From: an uncultured Oscillospiraceae bacterium
GTDB taxonomy: Bacteria; Bacillota; Clostridia; Oscillospirales; Ruminococcaceae
Assembly (NCBI GenBank): GCA_934446455.1
Contig: CAKSEE010000016.1
Coordinates: 1-50,831 of the forward strand
Reading direction: 5' to 3'
Length of the DNA: 50,831 bases
Part shown: positions 41,471 to 49,560 of the stretch, in pieces
How the letters are laid out: every line of letters starts with the position of its first letter
Numbering within the stretch: position 1 is the stretch's first letter
Made by a program: the position numbers and the translations under genes
Notes under the pieces: generated by a model
Told to the model about the DNA's origin: nothing
The model's database searches: none
What the model saw: the letters and a program-made list of their open reading frames with translations, nothing else

Positions 41471-43297
41471 ATGAAATTCAAAAATACAGAAGTTGAAATC
41501 CCCGTAAACGCTGCGCTGCAGGCAAACATTACGCCCATAGGCTTGGAGTTTGAGATGAACAGGCTAAGGCTGGGCGAAAACTACTGCTGCGTTTTTGCAA
41601 TAACGAATTACCCGTCCGAGTGTGATTACGGTTGGTACTCAAAACTCACCAATATCCCCGGCACGGTTGTAAGCATAAATTACGAGCCAATTGACAACGG
41701 CGCGGCTGTGAGCGAAATTTCCAAAAAGATACGTATGCTGCGTGGGCAGGCGGTTGGTACAAAAGACCCGCGCGAGCGCCAGCGCTGTCAAAAGGCAGCC
41801 GACGACCAGGAAAAGATAATGTACAGAATGGACCAGAACGGCGAGGTTATGGGCAAATGGAACACCACTATAATGGTGCTTTCGCGTGATTTGGACGACT
41901 TCAACGCTCGCTGCGACCGCGTGAAAAATACAGCCAGCATACTCGGCTGCAAACTGCGCATTCTCGCAAACCTGCAAAAAGAGGGGTATCAGCAGATATC
42001 TCCCACCTATCCGCAGATAAAGCGCATACAGGAGATATCTTCTCGGTACTTCCCTGTAAGTACCTTTGTTGGCGGCTTCCCGTTTTCCTCGGGCGGTTTT
42101 AACGACGGCAGCGGTTTCTACCTCGGTCGCAACAGCAACGGCGGCATGATATTACTCGACCTGTGGAAGCGTGACCGTAATCGTGCCAACAGCAATATTA
42201 CTATAGTGGGCGGTTCGGGTTCGGGTAAATCCACCGCAATAAAGCACATAATCGCTTCCGAGTACGCGCGGGGAACGAAAATCATTGTTATAGACCCCGA
42301 AAGCGAGTATAAGGATATGTGCATGAACCCGCTTTTCTCGGGCGACTGGATAGACGTAGCAGGGGGCAGGGGAGGGCGTATCAATCCGCTTCAGATACGC
42401 CCCGTACCGCCTGACGCAGACGAAGCTGCCGAGGGCGTTACCGCAAAGGACAGCATAGGCGACCTCGCAATACACCTGAAAACGCTTGAAACATTTTTCA
42501 AACTCTACATACCCTCGATGGACGACAGGCTTCGCGCCCTGCTCAATAAGGTGCTTGTGGAAATGTACGCGCAGTACGGCATAACATGGGATACCGATGT
42601 ATCGTCATGGAGCGCAGAACGCTTTCCTACGCTTGGCAGTCTGTATGATATCATTGAAAAACGGGCTAAGTCGGATGACAGGAACGCTGCGTATTACGAG
42701 GACCTGCGCACATACCTTGAAAGCGCCGCGAATGGAGCAGACCACCAGCTGTGGAACGGATACACAACAATAAATCCTGCAAGCGGTTTTATCGTACTCG
42801 ATACCAAGTCGCTTATTCAGATGTCGGGAACGGTGCTTGCTGCGCAGTATTTTAATGTTCTGTCGTGGTGCTGGGAGCAGATAACACGCGACCGCACCGA
42901 ACGCATAATGCTTGTCGCCGACGAGTGCTGGACGATGATAGACCCTCGCTGCCCGCAGTCGCTGGAATTTCTCAAAAACGCTGAGAAGCGCGCCCGAAAA
43001 TACGAGGGCAGCATAGTTGTGGGAACGCAGTCCACAAGCGATTTTCTCGACCCTGCTGTAAAGTTTTTCGGGCAGGCGGTACTTGACCTGCCCACATATA
43101 AGCTACTGTTCTCAATGGACGGAGATTCGCTTAAGCAGGCAACGGAGCTGTTCAGCCTGAACGAGGCGCAGAACGAGCTTATCTCCTCAAATCAGCGCGG
43201 ACTTGCACTTATGAAAGTTGGCTCTCAGGCGGTAAAGGTTCGCTTTGTCCTGAGCGACGAAAGACTTGAAATGTTCGGACGCGGCGGCGGCAGATAA
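41471..43297 (+). CDS. VirB4-type conjugation ATPase
   Basis: This 608-residue ATPase drives the conjugative channel. A VirB4 N-terminal domain (about 1-190) is followed by Walker A GGSGSGKST near 246, IVIDPESEYKDM near 275, Walker B-type IMLVADECWTMID near 480 and a GTQSTSDF motif near 517. GAGGAGGATAAC precedes the ATG. It shows that a genuine type IV secretion ATPase coexists with the CpaF ATPase of the Tad set. Confidence 0.93.
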   Translation: MKFKNTEVEIPVNAALQANITPIGLEFEMNRLRLGENYCCVFAITNYPSECDYGWYSKLTNIPGTVVSINYEPIDNGAAVSEISKKIRMLRGQAVGTKDPRERQRCQKAADDQEKIMYRMDQNGEVMGKWNTTIMVLSRDLDDFNARCDRVKNTASILGCKLRILANLQKEGYQQISPTYPQIKRIQEISSRYFPVSTFVGGFPFSSGGFNDGSGFYLGRNSNGGMILLDLWKRDRNRANSNITIVGGSGSGKSTAIKHIIASEYARGTKIIVIDPESEYKDMCMNPLFSGDWIDVAGGRGGRINPLQIRPVPPDADEAAEGVTAKDSIGDLAIHLKTLETFFKLYIPSMDDRLRALLNKVLVEMYAQYGITWDTDVSSWSAERFPTLGSLYDIIEKRAKSDDRNAAYYEDLRTYLESAANGADHQLWNGYTTINPASGFIVLDTKSLIQMSGTVLAAQYFNVLSWCWEQITRDRTERIMLVADECWTMIDPRCPQSLEFLKNAEKRARKYEGSIVVGTQSTSDFLDPAVKFFGQAVLDLPTYKLLFSMDGDSLKQATELFSLNEAQNELISSNQRGLALMKVGSQAVKVRFVLSDERLEMFGRGGGR

Positions 43298-43323
43298 TAA
43301 TGTAAATTTATTGATAAATAGTA

Positions 43324-43352
43324 TTGACTTTTCTGCTTGTGTAGGGTATAAT
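43324..43352 (+). promoter_or_regulatory. Sigma-A promoter of the toxin-antitoxin cassette
   Basis: TTGACT (43324-43329) and TATAAT (43347-43352) are 17 bp apart. It lies 21 bp before the antitoxin ATG and makes the cassette independent of the transfer operon. Confidence 0.8.
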
Positions 43353-43372
43353 AAAGTAGAGGAGGCGATATT

Positions 43373-43690
43373 ATGTCTATAGCTCACGACACTTTGAACA
43401 GTCTTGTATCAATCACGCAGTTCAACAAGGGGCAGGCGTCAAGGATATTTGACAGACTGCACAACGAAAAGCAGCTGATAGTGCTGAAAAACAACATTCC
43501 CTCTGCGGTCATTCTATCTCCCGAGGAGTATGTAAGGCTCTCTGAAATGGCGGAGGATTATGTCCTTATGCTTGAGGCACAGAAAAGGCTGGCGCATTCT
43601 GAACATACGCTGTCTTTTGACGAAGTAATGAATGAATGCGGCGTATCGCAGGAGGATATTGACAACGCGCAGGAGCCTGAAATAGAATGA
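43373..43690 (+). CDS. Antitoxin, Phd/YefM-RelB type
   Basis: This 105-residue protein has the fold signature of Phd/YefM-like antitoxins: an N-terminal DNA-binding part with NGxxVLKNNIPSAVILSPEEY-like sequence near 20-55 and an acidic, flexible C-terminus that would bind the toxin. It overlaps the toxin gene by ATGA. It probably represses the promoter directly upstream. Confidence 0.85.
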   Translation: MSIAHDTLNSLVSITQFNKGQASRIFDRLHNEKQLIVLKNNIPSAVILSPEEYVRLSEMAEDYVLMLEAQKRLAHSEHTLSFDEVMNECGVSQEDIDNAQEPEIE

Positions 43691-44016
43691 GTTGGACAAT
43701 TGTTTTTCTTGAGGAAGCCAAAGACGACTTAAAGAAGCTCGATGGTTCTGTTAAGCCGCAGGTGCTTAAGGGAATACAAAAGGTATGTCAGAATCCACTA
43801 CCGGATTATCAAGGGGGATATGGCAAGCCTTTGGGAAACCAGTCGGGTGCGGCTCTTTCGGGACTTATGAAAATCAAATTCAAAAAAATAGGAATACGTG
43901 TGGTCTATAAAGCTGAGATAACCGACAATGTTATGCGAATTATTATAGTATCTGCACGTAGTGATAATCAAGTCTACGAAGATGCCGAAAACCGTCGAAG
44001 AAAATACGGTATATAG
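43687..44016 (+). CDS. RelE/ParE-type toxin
   Basis: This 109-residue protein starts with WTIVFLEEAKDDLKKLD and has GNQSGAALSGLMKIKF and GIRVVYKAEI, the usual RelE/ParE strand-helix order, with basic residues at the C-terminal end (ENRRRKYGI). It would cleave mRNA at the ribosome or poison gyrase. The pair would stabilise the element by post-segregational killing. Confidence 0.88.
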   Translation: MSWTIVFLEEAKDDLKKLDGSVKPQVLKGIQKVCQNPLPDYQGGYGKPLGNQSGAALSGLMKIKFKKIGIRVVYKAEITDNVMRIIIVSARSDNQVYEDAENRRRKYGI

Positions 44017-44019
44017 TAT

Positions 44020-44052
44020 AAACAGCCGAGAGCAATCCCGGCTGTTTTTTTG
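44020..44052 (+). terminator. Terminator of the toxin-antitoxin cassette
   Basis: AAACAGCCG (44020-44028) pairs with CGGCTGTTT (44039-44047), followed by a run of T to 44051. The next gene's ribosome site (GTGGAGGC) comes just after. Confidence 0.8.
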
Positions 44053-44063
44053 TGGAGGCAAAC

Positions 44064-46022
44064 ATGGCAGTAAACCCTAAACTGGTAATGATGGCAGTAC
44101 AGGCGGCGGGAAATGAGAAATTCCGCAAAGCCGTGCTGAACATCGTGCTTTATACGCTGGGCGTCATATTGATGATACTTGTTACGTTCGCCGGTATAAT
44201 AAGCGGGCTTATAAGCATTATTCAGAACAGCGACCTCGCAAGTCACTGGGGGTATTTCAAGAATACCATATCAGAGGTTTTCAGCGGTATCGAGTGCGAT
44301 ATAAATTCCGATGTAAAGAACGAGGTCTACGACTTTATGCCCGATTTCTCGGTCAATCTTTCCAAAGCTGCCATCTCGGATAATTTTGATGGCAGCTCTC
44401 TTATTTTGTATGACGAAAATGAGATGGCGCAGGCGCAGAGCATTATGAAAAGCGTAGCCGATGAATTGCGCGGCTTAAGGACCGAAGAAGAATTTGAGAG
44501 CTATATGGCGGATTATGATACCGAGCTTTCTTTTTCGGACATAAGCGCCGTGAGCTTTGCCGAGGACAGCGGAACGGACGGTATAGCGGATTACCCCGAA
44601 AGCATAAAGCGGTTTCTGTACGCACGCGCAATGGAGCAAATGCCTACATACGATTACACGTTTGAGAAAGTAACAGTCGACGGCAAACCCGCGCAGCAGC
44701 AGACTCTTGTGGTTGCCGACTCAGGCGGTACTCAGACAGTTGAATACACGTGTATTGGCGGCGGGCAGATTTATCTGCCCGAGTTTCTTGCAATGTATCA
44801 CATACGGCAATGCAGGGAGTTCCTGCTTACCGTTGATATGACAACGGTGCAGGCGGAGGAGCTTGAATCGCAGCTCGAGGAGGCTGTCGGCGGCATACCC
44901 GAAACCGCAGAGGACGCTGCGGAGTATCTTGATAATGCATATCAAGGCATTATTGACGGCGAGGGCGCAATAAAGCTCAACATTTTCGAGGTATCTAATC
45001 TCAAAACGCTTATGGAAAACGCCAATATGGACGGCGCTGTAAAAATAGAGGTTGAAAGAACCTCCGACAAGCTGTCCATAACGCTTGAAACCGTCGGCTC
45101 GGACATTTGGCGGGAGCTTTTTGAAATCGACGAAAAGGACTGGGACTTTGTCGAACAGACGCAGAAAGAAATAGAAATGGCGCTTGACGACGCGGGAATA
45201 TCCGAGGAAGAACGCACTATCTCGCTCGACAATATGGTGCAGCTTGCGCTGTTCGTGTACTTTGAGGGCTTTTTCGAGCTGCCAGTTAGCAGCACCGAGC
45301 TTGCCGCGGGCGGCAATGGCATATTGTCGCAGTACGGCGACGTGTCCGAGCTGCACAGATATACCTATGGCAACCGTGTGTACGGCGTCCCCGAAACGGG
45401 AATAACGCTTGAGCTTTCGGGACAGACGGATATCCACGCGGATTTGCTGAGCTGCGGCGGGTGTATACAGGACGTTGTAATATATGATGTATGGAATATG
45501 GAGGAGCAGGAGGTTGACAGGGTCAACGAATCCCGCGTTTACAATCAGAGCGCGATAACGCTTGCATACTATATTGATACCGACCGTTTTGAACGCGATT
45601 ATGGCTTTCCGTTTCCGTCAATCAATGGTGTGGCAAACACAGGTACGATAACGCTGTTTTTGGAGTTCTCTTGCCTTGATGACGTTGAGTACAGCGAGCT
45701 TGACATAGGTTCGTCGCTTTATGATATACGGGACAGGCTCGTTGTGGGATACTCGCACAACGGCAGGTACAGCGACGAGCGCGACGTCGGGTTATGGCGG
45801 CATAAGCTTGACCGCGACGATTATGTTCCGCACGTTGGAATAAAAACGTACTTTGCGTCCGGCGAAGCTTATGTGGAGCGTGTTGACGGTGCGCATTACT
45901 ATGGCGGTCCGAGCGTGTATGATATCGGAGTGCCGTCAAATCCGCGCCTGTGGTTCAAGGGCTTCCGCACGGGTATGAGCGAGGAGCTGCTTGATACCAT
46001 TAAAGCTGTTGAACTAGAATAG
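44064..46022 (+). CDS. Large membrane-anchored transfer protein
   Basis: This 652-residue protein has one membrane segment (about 28-52) and then a long exported, acidic domain of 600 residues with a coiled region near 250-300. No lysozyme, CHAP or NlpC motif was found, so it is not a recognisable VirB1-like cell-wall hydrolase. The position after virB4 fits an envelope-spanning (VirB8-like or surface) subunit. TGTGGAGGC precedes the ATG. Function unknown. Confidence 0.65.
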   Translation: MAVNPKLVMMAVQAAGNEKFRKAVLNIVLYTLGVILMILVTFAGIISGLISIIQNSDLASHWGYFKNTISEVFSGIECDINSDVKNEVYDFMPDFSVNLSKAAISDNFDGSSLILYDENEMAQAQSIMKSVADELRGLRTEEEFESYMADYDTELSFSDISAVSFAEDSGTDGIADYPESIKRFLYARAMEQMPTYDYTFEKVTVDGKPAQQQTLVVADSGGTQTVEYTCIGGGQIYLPEFLAMYHIRQCREFLLTVDMTTVQAEELESQLEEAVGGIPETAEDAAEYLDNAYQGIIDGEGAIKLNIFEVSNLKTLMENANMDGAVKIEVERTSDKLSITLETVGSDIWRELFEIDEKDWDFVEQTQKEIEMALDDAGISEEERTISLDNMVQLALFVYFEGFFELPVSSTELAAGGNGILSQYGDVSELHRYTYGNRVYGVPETGITLELSGQTDIHADLLSCGGCIQDVVIYDVWNMEEQEVDRVNESRVYNQSAITLAYYIDTDRFERDYGFPFPSINGVANTGTITLFLEFSCLDDVEYSELDIGSSLYDIRDRLVVGYSHNGRYSDERDVGLWRHKLDRDDYVPHVGIKTYFASGEAYVERVDGAHYYGGPSVYDIGVPSNPRLWFKGFRTGMSEELLDTIKAVELE

Positions 46023-46033
46023 GAGGGATTTAA

Positions 46034-46402
46034 GTGAAAAATATAGCCATCTTGACCTGCGATTATGAAGAATACAGTATTGAAGTTGAATTTATTGTTC
46101 CTTGTCCAAATATCAAAGAAGTGGAACGATTTGTTTCAAGTTATATAGTCGGTATTGCATTGTCGCGTTCTGATATCAGGATAATTGCAAAACGTTTCAC
46201 AGTACCCCCGGTTATTTTTACGAACTTTCAAGTTATGAAACTCAAAGAAGAATGTGTAGGTGAAGCATTTGTTGATGCAGAGAAAGATTATGTAAAACTT
46301 AATTACGACTTTCTCTCGCTTCATACACAGCTATGCTTGAAATACGGTCAGAAAGAATCCTTCCTTTTTGAAAATGTATGCTATGCTGTTAAGGAATGCT
46401 AA
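46034..46402 (+). CDS. Small hypothetical protein
   Basis: This 122-residue protein starts with GTG after TAGGAGGGATTTAA. It looks like a small alpha/beta protein without membrane segments and is AT-rich compared with its neighbours, which suggests later insertion into the operon. No family was recognised. Confidence 0.6.
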   Translation: MKNIAILTCDYEEYSIEVEFIVPCPNIKEVERFVSSYIVGIALSRSDIRIIAKRFTVPPVIFTNFQVMKLKEECVGEAFVDAEKDYVKLNYDFLSLHTQLCLKYGQKESFLFENVCYAVKEC

Positions 46403-46448
46403 ATGGTAACTCGTAGTTTATATTGGGATACAGAAAGGAATCACTAGT

Positions 46449-47552
46449 ATGATAAACCCATTACTTATTGCCCGCAAGGAGAACGCGGGTATACTCACCA
46501 AGATATGCAGCGAGCTGGGCGCTACCCCGCGCGAGATAATAGGCGAGGACTGGTCGCTTGCGCTGTTCATCAAAAACGACCTTAAGAATGTTTTCTACCA
46601 GTCGCACTATGTCCTTGACGTTTCTGCCTGCCATGAGCAGGGCGACGAATTTATCGCTATGTGCGAGGGCATAACCTACCAAAAGGATAACGCCAACATT
46701 ATAATATACGCCGACCGGTTCTATGCGGGCGACAACTTCCTGGACAAGCTCGTACACAGCGGCTTTCGCAATATTGTCGCAAACTACCCCGATGTGGACG
46801 ATAAAACCAATATCGCAAAGATGATGGAGGACCTTAAGGAGTGCCTTACAGGCGGACTCTCCAAGCAGAAGTGGCGCAGGTATGACAAATCGTTTGACGC
46901 GCTTGCGGAAGCACGCGAGGCTGCTTTGCTTGCTGAAAAAGAAAAAGAGAAGCCGCGCTTTTCGCAGGCGGGACTGCATATCGCCGTTGTTGGCGCGCAA
47001 AGCAGAATAGGCACGACTACGCTTGCATTGCGGCTTGCCGCATACTTTTCCGAACGAAACGGAGCAAGCGTTGTAGTTTGCGCAAATCCCCGCGGCGAAC
47101 AGCAGCTTGAAATGATGGGCGAGGTATACGATGTAAACGCGCAGGATGGAATTTACACCATAAACGGCGTGGATATATGCACCGCGAACGCCGACCCTGC
47201 AAAAAGCTATAATGCCGAGATTTACGACTTTGGCAACAGGCAGACGGCGGATATGGATTTTTCGGGGTTTGACAAGGTGTACGTTGTCGGCGGCACGTCG
47301 TGGAACGAGCTGCCGATGATTTACGATGTGCAGACGGCTCTTAACCGCGTGAATTATTCTGTGGCGGTTAATTTCTCCGACGCTGCAGCAGTAGAGAAAT
47401 ACCATGAGCTGCTATCGGTCAATCTCAACGACGTGATTTTGCTGCCGTATCAGCCCGACCCGTTTGACGTTGCGGGCTGTGAGGAGATATTCGACAGGGA
47501 ATTTGCCGAATGGGCGGATTCCGAGGAAGCAGAACTTTCCGAAGAAAAATAA
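46449..47552 (+). CDS. TadZ/CpaE-like P-loop protein
   Basis: This 367-residue protein has a receiver-like N-terminal half (about 1-140) and a MinD-type ATPase half beginning with VVGAQSRIGTTTLAL near residue 179, in which the usual Walker A lysine before TT is replaced (RIGTTT). That atypical P-loop and two-part layout fit TadZ/CpaE proteins, which place the Tad machine. It ends acidic (EEAELSEEK). It is a second CpaE-like protein, more than 10 kb from the main Tad cluster. Confidence 0.65.
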   Translation: MINPLLIARKENAGILTKICSELGATPREIIGEDWSLALFIKNDLKNVFYQSHYVLDVSACHEQGDEFIAMCEGITYQKDNANIIIYADRFYAGDNFLDKLVHSGFRNIVANYPDVDDKTNIAKMMEDLKECLTGGLSKQKWRRYDKSFDALAEAREAALLAEKEKEKPRFSQAGLHIAVVGAQSRIGTTTLALRLAAYFSERNGASVVVCANPRGEQQLEMMGEVYDVNAQDGIYTINGVDICTANADPAKSYNAEIYDFGNRQTADMDFSGFDKVYVVGGTSWNELPMIYDVQTALNRVNYSVAVNFSDAAAVEKYHELLSVNLNDVILLPYQPDPFDVAGCEEIFDREFAEWADSEEAELSEEK

Positions 47553-47564
47553 AGGGAGAAAGCT

Positions 47565-48398
47565 ATGAAACAGGACAGACAGCTCGTGCGGGCAAGCGAG
47601 GATTTCATTCGCGCAGACCTTTCAGCAGGGGCTGTAAAGGTCCTGTTTCTGCTTGCTGCTGCTGCGCAGGCGGGCGGCGGCAATACTGCGCTCATATCCA
47701 ACGCCCGCATAGCGGAGCGCACGGGGCTCACCAATATTTCGCGCCTGATAAAGGAACTCTATGCGGCAGGAGCTATAACGCAGCGGGTAGAGCGCTTCAA
47801 AAACAACCGCCGGCGCTGCAACGCCTATGTGCTGTCGGACGTTATTGCTTCGCCGAAACGCTATGCTCTTGTGCCGGTTTCGGCGGTTGAGCTTCCAAAG
47901 AGCTGCCTGCGGCTGTTTATTCTGTATTGCGTTCACGCAAATGAAAATGGACGCTGCTTGCTGTCGCTCTCGATGATACAGGAACTGTCGGGCATGGCGC
48001 GCGGCACTATCATTTCCTGCTGCAAGCTGCTCGCGGAGCGCGGATTCATCGCTAAACAGCGGTATCTCTGCAGGGAAGGAGATTACGGCTACAACCGCAT
48101 TTATATAACGCATATGCTGCGCCGACGCAGCACCCGCAGGGCGGAAACGTTCCGCGTAGCCGTAAACGCAGCCGAACTTGCGTATGAGAGCAAATGCGCC
48201 GCAGAGCGCTTCATAGCGGGCGAACCTATAGAACGGCTTCTGCGCATTATGCGGCAGCTTTTTAGGAGTACGCGGGTTGCCGACTTTATCCGTGATATTT
48301 TCCGCAGGCTTAGAACTGCGGTTTTTTTCTGCAAAAAAACGGGTAGTCAAAAAAAGATTACCCGAAATATAAATATTCAGCCTGTTTTAATTATCTGA
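47565..48398 (+). CDS. Winged-helix DNA-binding protein
   Basis: This 277-residue protein has two winged-helix-like segments: LISNARIAERTGLTNISRLIKELYAAG near 43-70 and LSLSMIQELSGMARGTIISCCKLL near 127-150. A basic C-terminal part follows. The layout resembles plasmid replication or regulatory HTH proteins. AAGGGAGAAAG precedes the ATG. A perfect intrinsic terminator sits inside the last 100 bases of the frame, so the natural C-terminus may have been earlier. Confidence 0.65.
   Translation: MKQDRQLVRASEDFIRADLSAGAVKVLFLLAAAAQAGGGNTALISNARIAERTGLTNISRLIKELYAAGAITQRVERFKNNRRRCNAYVLSDVIASPKRYALVPVSAVELPKSCLRLFILYCVHANENGRCLLSLSMIQELSGMARGTIISCCKLLAERGFIAKQRYLCREGDYGYNRIYITHMLRRRSTRRAETFRVAVNAAELAYESKCAAERFIAGEPIERLLRIMRQLFRSTRVADFIRDIFRRLRTAVFFCKKTGSQKKITRNINIQPVLII
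48302..48328 (+). terminator. Intrinsic terminator inside the end of the HTH gene
   Basis: CCGCAG (48302-48307) pairs with CTGCGG (48316-48321) around 8 bases and is followed by seven T. A second hairpin CGGGTA/TACCCG (48340-48364) follows. Both lie before the stop codon at 48396-48398. Confidence 0.6.
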
Positions 48399-48454
48399 TT
48401 TCTCATACCGAAAAAAGAATTATTATACAGGTTGTTAATGAAAGGAGCATTCTT

Positions 48455-49411
48455 ATGCAAAGTGAAAAGGAAATAGCGCAGCGCCTGTCAGACGCATATG
48501 GCAAGCGAGAACGCCTCGCTTCTACGCTTGCGCGCCACAGAGCGATTTTGGAAAAGAAAATGCTGAACTTTGAGCAGCGGTTTCGTATATCTCCCGACGG
48601 TCCCGAGGACGTTCTGCGGGAAAACGAACAGGCGTACTGGGAGCGCTGGTCGATTATGCAAAAACGTGACGATATAGCGGCGACAGAAAAGAAAATTGCC
48701 GGCGTAGACAATAGAATTGAGGTACTCAGGGCGGACCTTCGCGCAGCGGAAGCTCGCCGGGCGTTTGTGGACAATGAGATTCCCGATATCATAAAGGACT
48801 TTTTTGAGCGCTGGAAGCAGGAGAGCATTTCTTTTTTCAGTAATCGCTATGAGGAGTACCTGGCGTTCGTGCAGAAGCTGCACGCGGACGAATATGCCGC
48901 CCGCCGAGAAGCCCTATCGGCTCTGCCTGAATATGCGCAGTATGCCTCGCGTGCTGAAAGTATGTCGGAATATGAGCTGAACAACGTGTACCCGAGGCAG
49001 CCTATGGAGCGTTATCTGCATGAAAGGGAGCTTGATTACAAAAGTATTGCAGAGCGAAAAAGAAGCGTTTCGGGCGATATCGTTCAGGCTATGTGCCACT
49101 ATGGCAATTCTGACGAGCGCGCAATGTTTCTTGAAACGACCATGGAGCGTGAAATGCGCGGCAAGCTGCTTGACCTTGCGCAGCGTATCGGCAAGAGCGT
49201 AGGCAAAATTACCGACGCACGAGGACTTCATGTAAGCAACGGCGAAATTGCCGGGGTTATTATCGGAGAGCATGGCAGCGCCGGTATTCAGACTATCGGC
49301 GCGGGAGGATACAATGTGCAGCGCTTTCATTTTCGGACGCTTGTGCATACCCTTGAGCAGTTTGAGGAGCAGTCAGACTGCGAGGACGACGATGAGGGCA
49401 TGGAGATGTAA
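48455..49411 (+). CDS. Coiled-coil protein with MEM tail
   Basis: This 318-residue soluble protein has long charged helices (about 1-170, coiled coil likely) and a compact C-terminal region with IAGVIIGEHGSAGIQTIGAGGYN near 262-285. It ends in an acidic tail CEDDDEGMEM. GAAAGGAGC precedes the ATG. No family was recognised. The tail, shared with five other proteins, marks it as part of the same functional set. Confidence 0.75.
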   Translation: MQSEKEIAQRLSDAYGKRERLASTLARHRAILEKKMLNFEQRFRISPDGPEDVLRENEQAYWERWSIMQKRDDIAATEKKIAGVDNRIEVLRADLRAAEARRAFVDNEIPDIIKDFFERWKQESISFFSNRYEEYLAFVQKLHADEYAARREALSALPEYAQYASRAESMSEYELNNVYPRQPMERYLHERELDYKSIAERKRSVSGDIVQAMCHYGNSDERAMFLETTMEREMRGKLLDLAQRIGKSVGKITDARGLHVSNGEIAGVIIGEHGSAGIQTIGAGGYNVQRFHFRTLVHTLEQFEEQSDCEDDDEGMEM

Positions 49412-49420
49412 AAGGGCGCA

Positions 49421-49441
49421 GGGGCGTCACGGTGACGCAGG
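49421..49441. repeat. 21-bp dispersed palindrome, copy 9 (right arm partly lost)
   Basis: Central G; the left arm is perfect and the right arm reads GTGACGCAGG. The promoter at 49443 begins 2 bases later, so a protein bound here would touch the -35 box. Confidence 0.7.
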
Positions 49442-49442
49442 T

Positions 49443-49471
49443 TTGACAAACATCTTAGTAAATGTTATAAT
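49443..49471 (+). promoter_or_regulatory. Consensus sigma-A promoter next to a palindrome
   Basis: TTGACA (49443-49448), 17 bp, TATAAT (49466-49471), with TG at 49463-49464. It lies 90 bp before the coiled-coil membrane-protein gene and abuts palindrome copy 9. Confidence 0.85.
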
Positions 49472-49560
49472 GGAGGTGCAAGTTGTTTCGGAGTTTTTGG
49501 ATTTTAGCGACGTTTTATATACACATACCCGTATCATGGGTGTGTATGGAGGTATTCAAT

